61,145 nt of DNA from positions 1 through 61,145 of the forward strand of contig CALBSD010000029.1 of NCBI GenBank assembly GCA_937927625.1, written 5' to 3'. The translations under genes were made by a program, and so were the position numbers. Each line of letters starts with the position of its first letter. Within the stretch, counting starts at the first letter, position 1. Below are positions 16,994-27,156 of the stretch, in pieces. The notes under the pieces were generated by a model. It was not told where the DNA came from, made no database searches, and worked only from the letters and a program-made list of their open reading frames with translations. The stretch is from an uncultured Actinomycetes bacterium (GTDB lineage: Bacteria; Actinomycetota; Acidimicrobiia; Acidimicrobiales; Ilumatobacteraceae).

Positions 16994-19900
16994 TTACTTC
17001 TGCACTTTTATCCTGATCGTCTTGGTAGCCGTCTTCTTTGAACCTTTAGGAACAACAAGCACCTTCACAACACAAGTCCCGGTCTTGACTGCAACAACTT
17101 TTCCTGAATTCACCTTGCAGTACTTTGCCGAAGAGCTAGAGATACTTACTGTCACCTTTGCGCCACTTGGGACGTTGAGGTTCGCAGTCCACGCAAGTCT
17201 TAGAAATGTTGCAGGTTCACTTGCAGTGAGGACGCTAACTTTCCCCGTCGAAAGAGACGGCGGAGCCACAGGTACCACGGGCGCGGGAGCCACGTAAGGA
17301 GGAGTTGTTGTAGTTGTTGTAGTTGTTGTACTCGGTGCCGGAGATACGACCGAAGAGGAACAGTTGATACCAGCAGCAGCAGCAACATCACACTTTGACA
17401 ACGCTGTATAGAGCAGACGATTCACCGTCCCACTAGAAATATTCGTCAATACATTTGGTGTTGCGGAGCCTGTGATTGCAAGAGCAACGGCAGATGAAGT
17501 TGCCGATGGGAACAGACCTTTCACGACTGCTGCATAACCGGCTACGTGAGGGGACGCCATCGATGTACCGCTCTTCACAGCCGTTGATGCATCAGATGCA
17601 ATACCCGCAGCAGTAATGCCGCTTCCGGGCGCAAATACATCAACGCATGAGCCGTAATTGGAATAACCCGCCTCACTATTAGTGTCAGTTGAGGCAGCAA
17701 CCGTAATTGCCAACGGCTCACCTGCAGGTGACGAATTGCAAGCATCTTGTGCGTCATTACCCGCAGCTACGACCACAGGAACTCCAAGATTGACAATGTT
17801 TCGAACAGCAGTGTTCAAAATAGCGTCAAAAGAACCGCCAAGACTCATATTCACTACTGCTTGATTATTTGTGCTTTGAATATTTGAGGCCACCCAGTTC
17901 AAACCATTTATGACATCTGAAGTACTACCAGAGCCATCGCAATCAAGAACTCGAACAGGGACAACAGTGGCCAACTTAGCAACACCATATGTAGTGCCAG
18001 CCGCGGAGGATGCGACATGAGTTCCGTGACCATTGCAATCTGAAGTTCCATATTGGTCATTGACGGCTGAAAATCCAGAAGAAACTCGACCTGTAAATTC
18101 CGAGTGCGTTGCTCGCACGCCTGTGTCGACAATGTAAATACGTGTACCTTGACCACGCCCTGCCGATGAGAAAAATCCATCGCTTATAGACGTGCGCTCA
18201 TCAATTCGATCAATGCCCCACACAGTCGCTAAAGAGCGTGTCACCTCTGCCGATGTCGGAGAAATTGAACTCGACGATGTTGAACTCGGAGAACTACCTG
18301 CTGGATTAATAGCAATAACGGTAAAGGTGTAGGACGTTCCATTCGTGAGTCCTGAAATCGAACACAGGTACACATCTGTTCCAACATCGCAGGTTCTTCC
18401 ATCAGGTGAACTGGTGACGCGATAGCCCGTAATTGCTGAAAAGTTTGTATCTGGTTTGTGCCAAGAAATAGACGCACCGCCGTTGACGGGTACCGCAAGA
18501 ACACGCGTTGGCGCACTCGGGGCATAGAGACTTTGGACAACAGTGTTTAATGTAATCGCACCTGAAGCAGGACCACTCCAAGCGTCGTACCCATCAATAG
18601 CGATGTAATAGACGACATTGGGCTGTGCAACAAATGACAGTGCACTAGTTCCTCCAAGTCCATTTGGATCATCGTCATTTTCTTGAACAAGCCGCAACCC
18701 ACTCATCGTTACTGGAGCAACCGAGTTGTACACGGCCAGAATTGTGTCAAAGTCGCTGCCGATTGTGTTCAGGCTCACTTCTTTCAGACTTGAGGACGAA
18801 TATCTAAACCACATCGATTTGCCACCAGACATGCCTGCATGGTCTGGTTCGCCCGATTCTGACGTAGCTTGCGTGTTATTCGAATAGATAGTCCCTGCGG
18901 AAATAACTAATGCACCTGAAAGATTGTCATTCTCATAACCAAAGATGACTGAGTTCGAAGGAACGGATGCAGAACCAGGACCAGCGCTATTTCGAGCTGT
19001 CACCGTAAATGTGTAGGCAACATAATTACCAAGCCCAGTGACAGTGCAGGACAGAGAACTTGTAGTACAGGTGTAACCGCCAGGCGATGAGGTGACGGTA
19101 TAAGAAGTGATTGTTGCTCCTCCGTTTGACGAGGGCGCATTCCAAGAAACAGTTGCAGAGTTTGTACCTCTTGTCGCTGTGGCACCAGTTGGAGCACCAG
19201 GAACCACAATTGGCGAAGTGATGCTCATTGACCAAGCAAACCTAATCGATCCGTATTTACACGAATTTGTAGAAGTACTCCAGTACCCGGCAACTCGAAC
19301 AAAGTATGTGTAGCCATTAGTCATCGACTGGCTTCCGAGATAGCTCGTACGGTCTGAAGAAGAATAATCATCACTTTCATTTATCAAGACCAACGACCCA
19401 TAAGAGCCACTGGACGTTGAGGATCTATACAAGGTCATGACCGTGTCAAAGTTGCTTCCATAAGTACTAAAGGATGCTGATCCCGATCCCGCTGGAGTGA
19501 CCTTGTACCACAGTGACTGACAAATAAAGGTGGTACCTGGCTCTGAATATTCCAGAGTTGCATAAGTATTATCAGCATAAAGCGGGCTTGTTAAACCATT
19601 TAAGGCAGTCGCACAACTGAGATTGTCATTAATGGGAGATCTGTAACATGACGCCGAACCAAGAGACCAGTTCAATGTAATAGCGCCGGTGACACCAGAT
19701 GCATAAGAACCAACTTGGAAAAAATATGAAACTCCTGAAGACACCGAGAGTGAAACAAGACTGCTCGAACCATCACCGCTGTCATCGTCACTAGTTTGTG
19801 TCGTGAGAGACGAAACCGATGAGCCAGTGAATACACCGAGCACTGTGTCAAACGAACTTCCGTTTGTGTTGATAGTCAAATATCCACTGGAAGAAGGGAC

Positions 19901-21730
19901 GTAGGAATACCACTTCGTTGATGAAGTTGATCCACTGGTTATTGGTTCGCCCACCTCACGAGTAGCTGAGGTATTACTGTCCGAAATCGTCCCACTCGTT
20001 CCAGAGAGAACACGTGCAGAGGAGAAGAAATCGTTGTTACCCGATGTTGTGACAACTACTGAATTTGACAAAGATGAATACGGAGAGGTTCCCGCAGCGG
20101 AAGATGCAGAAACCTTGAACGTATAGGTACCGCCGGAGAGCGACGACGACTGACACTGAAGTGGTCCCGATGTCCAGGAACACACTGGTGTTCCTCCACT
20201 TGTCACCACCTGATAGGAAGTGATCGCATTGGTGCCAGAGCTAGTTGGTTGAGTCCAACTGACCGATACAACACCCGATGCAAATGTGGCCGAAATAGAA
20301 GGCGGTACGCCCGGTGCTACACCACTACTTGGGGCAAGATACAACAGTCGGTTTGGTGAACCCATTGCATCATAAATTTTGTTTGTTGTAGCGCTATTAA
20401 TTAACGCGCTTGACACCTGCGAGTTTGTATAACTCGGGTTGAGCGACCAAATTACAGCTGCAGCCCCAGCTACGTGAGGTGAAGCCATTGACGTTCCATC
20501 CTTGGTCCCAATTCCACCTGTATTCAGAGTGGAAAGAATGGAGACTCCAGGTGCAAAGACATCAACACATGAGCCGTAGTTTGAAAAAGATGCGCGGACA
20601 TCATATGAATCCGAAGCTGCAACTGTTATCGCAGCAGGAGTACTTGCGGGTGACTTTGTACATGCGGAAACACTCTCGTTACCTGCTGCTACCGCCATAA
20701 CGACACCATCGTCAATAACCCGAGTCACTGCATCATTGACGGCACTTGAAAAAGAGCCGCCAAGGCTCATGTTTGCTACAGCCTTTACCCCAACAGTGTG
20801 ATCTGAAACTATCCAGTCAAGGCCAGCAATAATTGTTGAATTGCTACCAGAACCAGTGCAGTCAAGAACACGTACCGAAACCAATGAGACACTCTTGGCA
20901 ACACCGTAAGTAGAAGATCCGACCGTTCCGGCAACATGCGTTCCATGCCCCTGGCAATCTGATGCTCCAGTTGATGGCCAGCCAAGTCGGACACGTCCTC
21001 CGAACTCGGAGAGCGTTGAGTTAATTCCCGTATCAACCACATAGGCCGTAACGCCTGATCCTGAACCTTGATAGCTGTAACGAGAGTTCAAGGGGAGATT
21101 TTGTTGGTCAAGTCGATCGAGACCCCATGTAGGAGATGTTTGCTCTCCTGCCACTTGAACAATGCGATCGGGTTCTACCGATTTCACGGCAGGGTTTGTT
21201 CGCAATAATTTCGCTTCGCTGGGAGACAATCGTGCTGCAAATCCACGAATTGCCTGCGTGTACTGATAGGTCACATTGTTGTCAAGAAATTCGAGAACGC
21301 TTTCCTCTGCTGCAGCACTCGCGCGAGGCATCATTTCAATGACATATGCGCCTGAAATGACATCTGAATTATTACGAACACTTTCTTCCGCACTAATTAG
21401 TTGATCCAATTCAATTGATTCGACGCGAGGATCATTTTGCAAAGCTTGAGCTTGTTCTAACGAAATTAATACTGCCGCGCCTGGAAGGAGACTTGAATAT
21501 TCCTCAAGTATCGCGGCGCCAGAATTCTCAAGGTCGCGACGCAACGACACATAATCGGAATTGGAGGTTGCAACAACAATGTATTTTGCTCGAGAAACAT
21601 TCTGGACAATCGGAATTGACGTAGAGGCGGGATTCGCTTCTGCAGCAACCGGCATGGGCAGTGACATGCAACCACCGACAATGCTGAATACCGAAATAAT
21701 CGACCAGAAGGACCGTGTTTTCTTCATCAC
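16994..21730 (-). CDS. Secreted tandem subtilisin-like protease with two S8 domains and two I9 propeptides
   Basis: A 1578-residue exported protein. Order: signal segment (~1-30); two inhibitor-I9-like propeptides in tandem (~49-114 and ~127-195); S8 domain 1 (~200-465; Asp233, His262, Asn351, Ser414 in DGTSMASPHVAG); a fibronectin-III-like domain (~475-563); two PPC-like domains (~564-690, ~701-836); FN3 (~841-931); PPC (~933-1065); FN3 (~1070-1160); S8 domain 2 (~1168-1445; Asp1202, His1235, Asn1325, Ser1390); a Thr-rich linker; and a small C-terminal beta domain with a Cys pair and a basic end. Both catalytic triads are intact. Each PPC has an S-x-FDT motif. GTG start at 21730 (ATG at 21727 is in frame). 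Targets unknown. Confidence 0.93.
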   Translation of the reverse strand: MMKKTRSFWSIISVFSIVGGCMSLPMPVAAEANPASTSIPIVQNVSRAKYIVVATSNSDYVSLRRDLENSGAAILEEYSSLLPGAAVLISLEQAQALQNDPRVESIELDQLISAEESVRNNSDVISGAYVIEMMPRASAAAEESVLEFLDNNVTYQYTQAIRGFAARLSPSEAKLLRTNPAVKSVEPDRIVQVAGEQTSPTWGLDRLDQQNLPLNSRYSYQGSGSGVTAYVVDTGINSTLSEFGGRVRLGWPSTGASDCQGHGTHVAGTVGSSTYGVAKSVSLVSVRVLDCTGSGSNSTIIAGLDWIVSDHTVGVKAVANMSLGGSFSSAVNDAVTRVIDDGVVMAVAAGNESVSACTKSPASTPAAITVAASDSYDVRASFSNYGSCVDVFAPGVSILSTLNTGGIGTKDGTSMASPHVAGAAAVIWSLNPSYTNSQVSSALINSATTNKIYDAMGSPNRLLYLAPSSGVAPGVPPSISATFASGVVSVSWTQPTSSGTNAITSYQVVTSGGTPVCSWTSGPLQCQSSSLSGGTYTFKVSASSAAGTSPYSSLSNSVVVTTSGNNDFFSSARVLSGTSGTISDSNTSATREVGEPITSGSTSSTKWYSYVPSSSGYLTINTNGSSFDTVLGVFTGSSVSSLTTQTSDDDSGDGSSSLVSLSVSSGVSYFFQVGSYASGVTGAITLNWSLGSASCYRSPINDNLSCATALNGLTSPLYADNTYATLEYSEPGTTFICQSLWYKVTPAGSGSASFSTYGSNFDTVMTLYRSSTSSGSYGSLVLINESDDYSSSDRTSYLGSQSMTNGYTYFVRVAGYWSTSTNSCKYGSIRFAWSMSITSPIVVPGAPTGATATRGTNSATVSWNAPSSNGGATITSYTVTSSPGGYTCTTSSLSCTVTGLGNYVAYTFTVTARNSAGPGSASVPSNSVIFGYENDNLSGALVISAGTIYSNNTQATSESGEPDHAGMSGGKSMWFRYSSSSLKEVSLNTIGSDFDTILAVYNSVAPVTMSGLRLVQENDDDPNGLGGTSALSFVAQPNVVYYIAIDGYDAWSGPASGAITLNTVVQSLYAPSAPTRVLAVPVNGGASISWHKPDTNFSAITGYRVTSSPDGRTCDVGTDVYLCSISGLTNGTSYTFTVIAINPAGSSPSSTSSSSISPTSAEVTRSLATVWGIDRIDERTSISDGFFSSAGRGQGTRIYIVDTGVRATHSEFTGRVSSGFSAVNDQYGTSDCNGHGTHVASSAAGTTYGVAKLATVVPVRVLDCDGSGSTSDVINGLNWVASNIQSTNNQAVVNMSLGGSFDAILNTAVRNIVNLGVPVVVAAGNDAQDACNSSPAGEPLAITVAASTDTNSEAGYSNYGSCVDVFAPGSGITAAGIASDASTAVKSGTSMASPHVAGYAAVVKGLFPSATSSAVALAITGSATPNVLTNISSGTVNRLLYTALSKCDVAAAAGINCSSSVVSPAPSTTTTTTTTTPPYVAPAPVVPVAPPSLSTGKVSVLTASEPATFLRLAWTANLNVPSGAKVTVSISSSSAKYCKVNSGKVVAVKTGTCVVKVLVVPKGSKKTATKTIRIKVQK
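17301..17327 (-). repeat. Three 9-bp repeats encoding the Thr-rich linker
   Basis: AGTTGTTGT (plus strand) occurs three times in perfect tandem. Read on the minus strand it gives the ACA/ACT threonine codons of the subtilase linker near residues 1468-1476. Such a repeat could change length by slippage without shifting frame. Confidence 0.8.
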
Positions 21731-21736
21731 CTGAAG

Positions 21737-21742
21737 ACAGTA
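21737..21742 (-). promoter_or_regulatory. Putative -10 element of leaderless subtilase gene
   Basis: TACTGT on the minus strand, 6 nt before the GTG at 21730. It lies in the 94-bp gap behind nuoN of the second cluster, so the protease gene can be transcribed on its own. No strong terminator is evident in that gap. Confidence 0.4.
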
Positions 21743-21824
21743 ATGGTTGTTCTCGTCAACTAATCACGTACAAGTTGGTTTCTTAACACAACCTACTGAA
21801 CTAATGCAGGTTTTGTTTAAAAAC

Positions 21825-23318
21825 TTAACGAGGTGCGAAACGCACCAGGTCAATGGCATTCAGCAATGTGTTTGGGAAGAATCCCACGATCAACGTGAAC
21901 ACAACGGAGAGAGTGATCACAACATTGACCACCATTGGGATTTCCAAGGTGTCTTCTGTTGTTGGCTCTTCCATCCACATGCTGACCACAATGCGCAAGT
22001 AGAGGAATGCACCAATGACGGCGCCCACCATTGCAACGATGCCGATGCCGTACGAGTTGACTTCGACCGCTGCCTTGATGACTCCGAATTTCGCGATGAA
22101 TCCTGAAGTGAATGGAACACCGGCCTGAGCGAACAGCAATGTGCTGAATGCAAGTGCCAGTGCGGGACGACGCTTCGCAAGACCTTTGAAAGAATCCAGA
22201 GTTGTTGCGGTATCGCCGTTGCCAGCAACCGCAATGAGAATGCCGAACGAGCCCATGACCAACATTGTGTAGATGGCGAGATACGCAACAGATGCGGACA
22301 AGCCATTGCCCTTCATGTGAGCGGCAGCTTCCACGCCGACCAGGATGAAACCTGCGTGGCTGATGGATGAGTACGCAAGCATGCGCTTCACATTGTTCTG
22401 TACAACGGCCATAGTGGAGCCCACGAAAATGCTGAGGATTGCGAGAACCCAAATCACTGGGCGCCAATCATCAACGCGAGATCCGAGAGCAACGATGAAG
22501 ACGCGCAACATCGCAGCGAAAGCAGCAACCTTGCCTGCAGATGCCATGTATGACGTCACCGATGTTGGTGCGCCTTCATACACATCTGGCGTCCAAATTT
22601 GGAATGGTGCAGCCGAGACCTTGAAACCAAGACCGACAAGCATGAGGCCGATGCCGACCAGCAACATTGCATCAGAGCCACCAACAACAATGCGGTCATT
22701 CAATGCTTTCGCGATGCCGGAGATATTCGTTGATGCCGTTGATCCGTACACCAAAGCGATGCCGTACAAGAGGAAAGCAGAAGCGAAGCCACCAAGCACG
22801 AAGTACTTCAGACCAGCTTCTTGACTTTCTTCACGGCGACGATCACTTGCGGCCATGAGATACAGCGAAAGGCTGAGAATTTCGAGACCCAGGAACAACA
22901 CAATGAGGTCATTGGCTGATGCCATGACGATTGCGCCAATGGCAGATGTCATCAAGAGTGCATAGCGCTCTAATGGATCTCCGTTCACTGCGTCGTTATA
23001 TGCAGACGCGAGGAGAGCACCAAGAGCAACTGCGACAGTGATGATGATCGTTGTAAGAACTGCGAAACGGTCAACGTTGACCGCATCAGAAATAATGCTG
23101 TACCCCTTGCGGTAATACAGATTGTTCCACTGCACGCATGCCGCAACACCTGCAGCAATTGCTGTTGCAACTGTGAGAATCGGCGTTGCAATACGTGGCC
23201 AGTTCGGGACAAGTGTTCCGAACAAAAGAAGTGCACATGCACCACCCAACATGATGAGCAGTGGAAGTAAATCGCTCCACGGAATCTCAGGGGCAATCAT
23301 CGTTTCAGCGAGAATCAT
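21825..23318 (-). CDS. nuoN: NADH-quinone oxidoreductase subunit N (14-subunit complex I)
   Basis: An antiporter-like pump subunit, 497 residues. The helix-5 glutamate is in LIVLFLGLEILSLSLYLMAA, and the channel segment is GFKVSAAPFQIWTPDVYEGA. It ends the ~20-kb bc-nuo gene run; its start shares a base with the nuoM stop. It is clearly diverged from the first-cluster NuoN (for example IPAYMMAAW there against LSLYLMAAS here), so the clusters are not a recent duplication. Confidence 0.96.
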   Translation of the reverse strand: MILAETMIAPEIPWSDLLPLLIMLGGACALLLFGTLVPNWPRIATPILTVATAIAAGVAACVQWNNLYYRKGYSIISDAVNVDRFAVLTTIIITVAVALGALLASAYNDAVNGDPLERYALLMTSAIGAIVMASANDLIVLFLGLEILSLSLYLMAASDRRREESQEAGLKYFVLGGFASAFLLYGIALVYGSTASTNISGIAKALNDRIVVGGSDAMLLVGIGLMLVGLGFKVSAAPFQIWTPDVYEGAPTSVTSYMASAGKVAAFAAMLRVFIVALGSRVDDWRPVIWVLAILSIFVGSTMAVVQNNVKRMLAYSSISHAGFILVGVEAAAHMKGNGLSASVAYLAIYTMLVMGSFGILIAVAGNGDTATTLDSFKGLAKRRPALALAFSTLLFAQAGVPFTSGFIAKFGVIKAAVEVNSYGIGIVAMVGAVIGAFLYLRIVVSMWMEEPTTEDTLEIPMVVNVVITLSVVFTLIVGFFPNTLLNAIDLVRFAPR

Positions 23319-24913
23319 TATTCGCCTCCCTCGGTCGATGTATGCGTTTCAGTGGAGTGGCTCGATGCGTGGACTGGAGCCTTGTAATCCGAATGTTCTT
23401 CGACATGTTGAATCAACTTGTCCACGCTCGGCTCAATACGGCTAAGCATTGGCTTCGGGAACACACCGGTGAAACCGATGAGACCGATAAAGACCAACAA
23501 CAAAGCGCCTTCGCGAAGCGTGAGTTCTTTGAACGAAGAATTCGCTTCATCGGGCTCACCATGGAAAACGCGCTGGTATGCCCAGAGGAGATACAGCGCA
23601 GCAAGGATGACGCCGGTTGCAGCAACCACTGTCCACCAACGAGCTGTTTCGAATGAACCGATAAGAACGAGGAACTCGCCAACGAAACCGTTGAGACCAG
23701 GAACGCCGATTGACGACAACATGACAACCATGAAGGCGGCGGCGAAGATTGGCGCAACTGCTTGGATGCCCTTGAGTTCGGCAATGACGCGCGTATGACG
23801 GCGCTCATAGATCATTCCGACCAAGAGGAACAACGCACCGGTGGAGATGCCGTGGTTGATCATCTGCATCACGCCGCCACTCAGTGACTGTGACGTGATG
23901 GCAAATGTTCCCAACACGATGAAACCTAGGTGAGCCACTGACGAATACGCAACGAGACGCTTGAGGTCTGTCTGCATCGTTGCCGCAATGGCGCCGTAGA
24001 TGATGCCGATAGTGGCGAGTGTGAGAAGAACAGGCTTTGCCCACACTGCTGCTGCTGGGAACAAGTACAAACCGAATCGCAAGAAACCGTATGTACCCAT
24101 CTTCAAGAGAACACCAGCGAGGATGACGGAGCCACCCGTTGGCGCCTGCGTGTGCGCATCAGGCAACCACGTATGCAACGGGAAGATGGGAACCTTCACC
24201 GCAAATGCAATTGCGAAGGACAAGAACAGCCAGCGTGCAGTGTTTGTTGCGAATGTTGCGTGTTCCGCAATCTTCACAAGGTCAAACGTGATGTAACCAA
24301 GGTCGCGACGAGCCAATGCAGCGGTGGCAATAATGCCCACCAGCATGAAGGCCGAACCGAACATCGTGTACAAGAAGAACTTTGTTGCGGCGTAAATGCG
24401 CTTGTCGTATCCCCATCCGCCGATCAGGAAGTACATCGGCACGAGAACAATCTCGAAGAAGATGAAGAACAAGAAGAGGTCAAGACTGAGGAAGCTTCCC
24501 ATCACGCCCGCTTCAAGAAGAAGCAACCAAGCGAGGTAGCGCTTCTCGTCATGATGTGGGTCGACACCCAAAATCACCAACGGGAAGAGAATTCCTGTCA
24601 ACACGACAAGGAAGAGCGAGATGCCATCGACACCGAGGTGCCATGAGATACCCCAAGCACGAATCCACTCATGTTGCGAAATGAACTGGAAACCCGCATC
24701 GTGCGTTTGAAACTTGGCCAACATCCACAAAGACATTGCACCGGTACCGACACTGATGAGAGCAGCGGCAAGCTTCACATATTCAGGACGACGATTCGAC
24801 AACAACGTGACGAGCACGGCTCCGAACAATGGGAACAAGATGAGCGCAGAGAGGATGGGGAACGAGACCATCGCTTCACCAGTTCCTGCGTTAGCAAAAA
24901 GTGTCGACAACAT
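23318..24913 (-). CDS. nuoM: NADH-quinone oxidoreductase subunit M (14-subunit complex I)
   Basis: An antiporter-like pump subunit. FFIFFEIVLVPMYFLIGGWG holds the helix-5 glutamate, KVPIFPLHTWLPDAHTQAPT the channel motif, and DLKRLVAYSSVAHLGFI the helix-8 lysine. I choose the ATG at 24913 (MLSTLFANAG), which overlaps the nuoL stop as TGATG and has a GGGGAG ribosome site upstream; the open frame extends nine residues further into nuoL. The C-terminus has a His/Thr/Ser-rich tail (HASSHSTETHTSTEGGE). Confidence 0.96.
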   Translation of the reverse strand: MLSTLFANAGTGEAMVSFPILSALILFPLFGAVLVTLLSNRRPEYVKLAAALISVGTGAMSLWMLAKFQTHDAGFQFISQHEWIRAWGISWHLGVDGISLFLVVLTGILFPLVILGVDPHHDEKRYLAWLLLLEAGVMGSFLSLDLFLFFIFFEIVLVPMYFLIGGWGYDKRIYAATKFFLYTMFGSAFMLVGIIATAALARRDLGYITFDLVKIAEHATFATNTARWLFLSFAIAFAVKVPIFPLHTWLPDAHTQAPTGGSVILAGVLLKMGTYGFLRFGLYLFPAAAVWAKPVLLTLATIGIIYGAIAATMQTDLKRLVAYSSVAHLGFIVLGTFAITSQSLSGGVMQMINHGISTGALFLLVGMIYERRHTRVIAELKGIQAVAPIFAAAFMVVMLSSIGVPGLNGFVGEFLVLIGSFETARWWTVVAATGVILAALYLLWAYQRVFHGEPDEANSSFKELTLREGALLLVFIGLIGFTGVFPKPMLSRIEPSVDKLIQHVEEHSDYKAPVHASSHSTETHTSTEGGE

Positions 24914-26823
24914 CAGAGGACTCCCCTCAAGAGGAACCAAGCAAGCATGATGACTGCACCGAGCCCAATGATTGCGGCGTACGAACGAACAAGACCACTC
25001 TGAACGCGGCGCAAGAGTCCACTTGCCGCACGCACTTCAGTACCGACTCCGACAACTGCGCCATCGACGATGTTGGCGTCAAATGAAGCAACTGCATCAA
25101 AAGCCTTGCGGCCTGGGCCACCAACCAATGCAGCGATGCTGGCGTCGTAACGCCATGCGTCAGCAAGGATTGCTGGCTCGATGGGCTTTGCTTTGCCCTT
25201 GGCATACACAGCGATGCTGGCTGCGATACCCGCACCTGCAATGACAACAGCAAGAGCTAACAACAACCACTTGTTGTCGCTGGCCCATGTGCCTTCGATG
25301 TTTGCTTCAGCATGGTGAACGACTGGCTCAAGCCAATGTTCCAACCAATGAGTCTTGCTAGAGAAAGGCAACTGCATCACACCACCGGTGATTGCCAATG
25401 CAGACAAAACAACCAACGGAGCTGTCATTGTCCATGGGCTTTCATGTGGCGTGTGATCGCCATGAGCGCCGTGTTCTTCAGCGTGATCGTTCCAACGAGC
25501 CTCGCCAAAGAACACCATGATCACCTGACGGGTCATGTAGTACGCAGTGAGAAGTGCGGTGAGAACACCAACGAAGTAGAGCAAGCGGTTATTCGCAAAC
25601 GCGTACAACAAGATTTCGTCCTTCGACCAGAAACCTGCGAACGGTGGGACACCTGCAATTGCCAACCAGCCAATGATGAACGTGATGGCAGTAATGGGCA
25701 TGACCTTGCGAAGCGCACCCATGCGACGCATGTCTTGTTCATGATGCATTCCGTGGATGACTGAACCTGAACCCATGAACAACAAAGCCTTGAAGAACGC
25801 GTGCGTCACCATATGGAAGATGGCAGCAACGTATGCGCCCGATCCAATGGCGAGGAACATAAAGCCCAACTGCGAAACAGTGGAGTACGCGAGCACTTTC
25901 TTGATGTCTGTTTGTGCAACTGCAATGGTGGCGGCAAACAAAGCAGTCAATGCACCAACGGTGGCAATGACATCGCCTGACCACGGGTATGCAGCGTGCA
26001 ACACAGGAGCCATACGCGTCAACAAGAACACGCCTGACGTCACCATGGTGGCTGCGTGAATCAGTGCCGAAACCGGAGTCGGGCCTTCCATTGCATCGGG
26101 CAACCAGATGTACAGAGGAAGCTGCGCACTCTTACCGCACGCGCCAACGAACAACATCATGGCGATGCCCGTTGCAGTGACAGCAGCAAGTGAGCCGCTT
26201 TCCGCCGCGTGGTTGATGCCGTCATACGACAAAGTTCCGACTGCAGCGAATGCGAGGAACATCGCGGTCATCATGCCCCAGTCACCAACACGGTTGGTTA
26301 CGAAAGCCTTCTTGCCTGCTGTTGCCGCAGAGTCGCGTGTGTGCCAGAAAGAAATAAGGAAGTACGAGCAAGTACCCACACCTTCCCAACCAAGGAAAGT
26401 CACCAACAAGTTTTCGCCCAACACCAGCATGAGCATGGAGAAGACGAACAAGTTGAGATACATGAAGAACTTGGGGAATTTTGCATCGCCGTGCATGTAA
26501 CCGATGGCGTACAAATGGATGAGAGAGCCAATACCGGTGACAAACAGCGCCATCGTGATACTGAGTGGATCAACAAGCCAGGCCATATCGACATGAAGGC
26601 CGCCGACTGGAATCCAGGAGAACAACGTGACAACGTGATGACGCTCTTCCGAAGGAAGTCCTAACAACTTGAAGTAAATACAAGCCACGATGATGAATGA
26701 CGTTGTGGTCATTGCAGTGGCGAGAATGCCTGCGAATGGTTCACCGAGCTTGCGTCCGAAAAGGACGATGAGCAAGAAACCGGCCAGCGGAAGTGCTGGG
26801 ACGAGCCAGATGAGATCCAACAT
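24913..26823 (-). CDS. nuoL: NADH-quinone oxidoreductase subunit L (14-subunit complex I)
   Basis: The distal pump subunit, 636 residues, normal length. LLVTFLGWEGVGTCSYFLIS carries the helix-5 glutamate; GKSAQLPLYIWLPDAMEGPT and DIKKVLAYSTVSQLGFMF follow. At the position of the large His-rich insert of the other NuoL there is only a short segment (NDHAEEHGAHGDHTPHESP). The C-terminal region includes the lateral helix and a last anchor helix ending LLRGVL. Overlaps nuoM by one base; 6 bp from nuoK. Confidence 0.96.
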   Translation of the reverse strand: MLDLIWLVPALPLAGFLLIVLFGRKLGEPFAGILATAMTTTSFIIVACIYFKLLGLPSEERHHVVTLFSWIPVGGLHVDMAWLVDPLSITMALFVTGIGSLIHLYAIGYMHGDAKFPKFFMYLNLFVFSMLMLVLGENLLVTFLGWEGVGTCSYFLISFWHTRDSAATAGKKAFVTNRVGDWGMMTAMFLAFAAVGTLSYDGINHAAESGSLAAVTATGIAMMLFVGACGKSAQLPLYIWLPDAMEGPTPVSALIHAATMVTSGVFLLTRMAPVLHAAYPWSGDVIATVGALTALFAATIAVAQTDIKKVLAYSTVSQLGFMFLAIGSGAYVAAIFHMVTHAFFKALLFMGSGSVIHGMHHEQDMRRMGALRKVMPITAITFIIGWLAIAGVPPFAGFWSKDEILLYAFANNRLLYFVGVLTALLTAYYMTRQVIMVFFGEARWNDHAEEHGAHGDHTPHESPWTMTAPLVVLSALAITGGVMQLPFSSKTHWLEHWLEPVVHHAEANIEGTWASDNKWLLLALAVVIAGAGIAASIAVYAKGKAKPIEPAILADAWRYDASIAALVGGPGRKAFDAVASFDANIVDGAVVGVGTEVRAASGLLRRVQSGLVRSYAAIIGLGAVIMLAWFLLRGVL

Positions 26824-26829
26824 GATGTG

Positions 26830-27156
26830 TTATCCCTTCAATGCCGAAAGGTCATCGGCAGTGATGCCGTTGCGGCGACGCATGATTGCCACGATGATGC
26901 CAAGACCAACCACTACTTCTGCAGCAGCGACCACCATGACGAAGAACACAACAACTTGACCATTGATGTCGGACAATGCTGTTGCCAAAGTGACGAAGGT
27001 GAGGTTGACGGCGTTCAACATGAGTTCAATGCACATGAACATCACGAGTGGGTTACGACGAACCATGACACCAAAGGCGCCAATACCGAATAACACCGCA
27101 GCGAGAATGAGATACCAGCTGCTTGTTGGTTGGACGACCGACAACATGGCGCTCAC
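26830..27156 (-). CDS. nuoK: NADH-quinone oxidoreductase subunit K (14-subunit complex I)
   Basis: A three-helix subunit, 108 residues from the GTG at 27156 or 105 from the ATG at 27147. Conserved glutamates are in MCIELMLNAVNLTFVTLA and AAAEVVVGLGIIVAIMRR. The GTG overlaps the nuoJ stop (GTGA), which favours coupled translation from that start. Confidence 0.95.
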   Translation of the reverse strand: MSAMLSVVQPTSSWYLILAAVLFGIGAFGVMVRRNPLVMFMCIELMLNAVNLTFVTLATALSDINGQVVVFFVMVVAAAEVVVGLGIIVAIMRRRNGITADDLSALKG

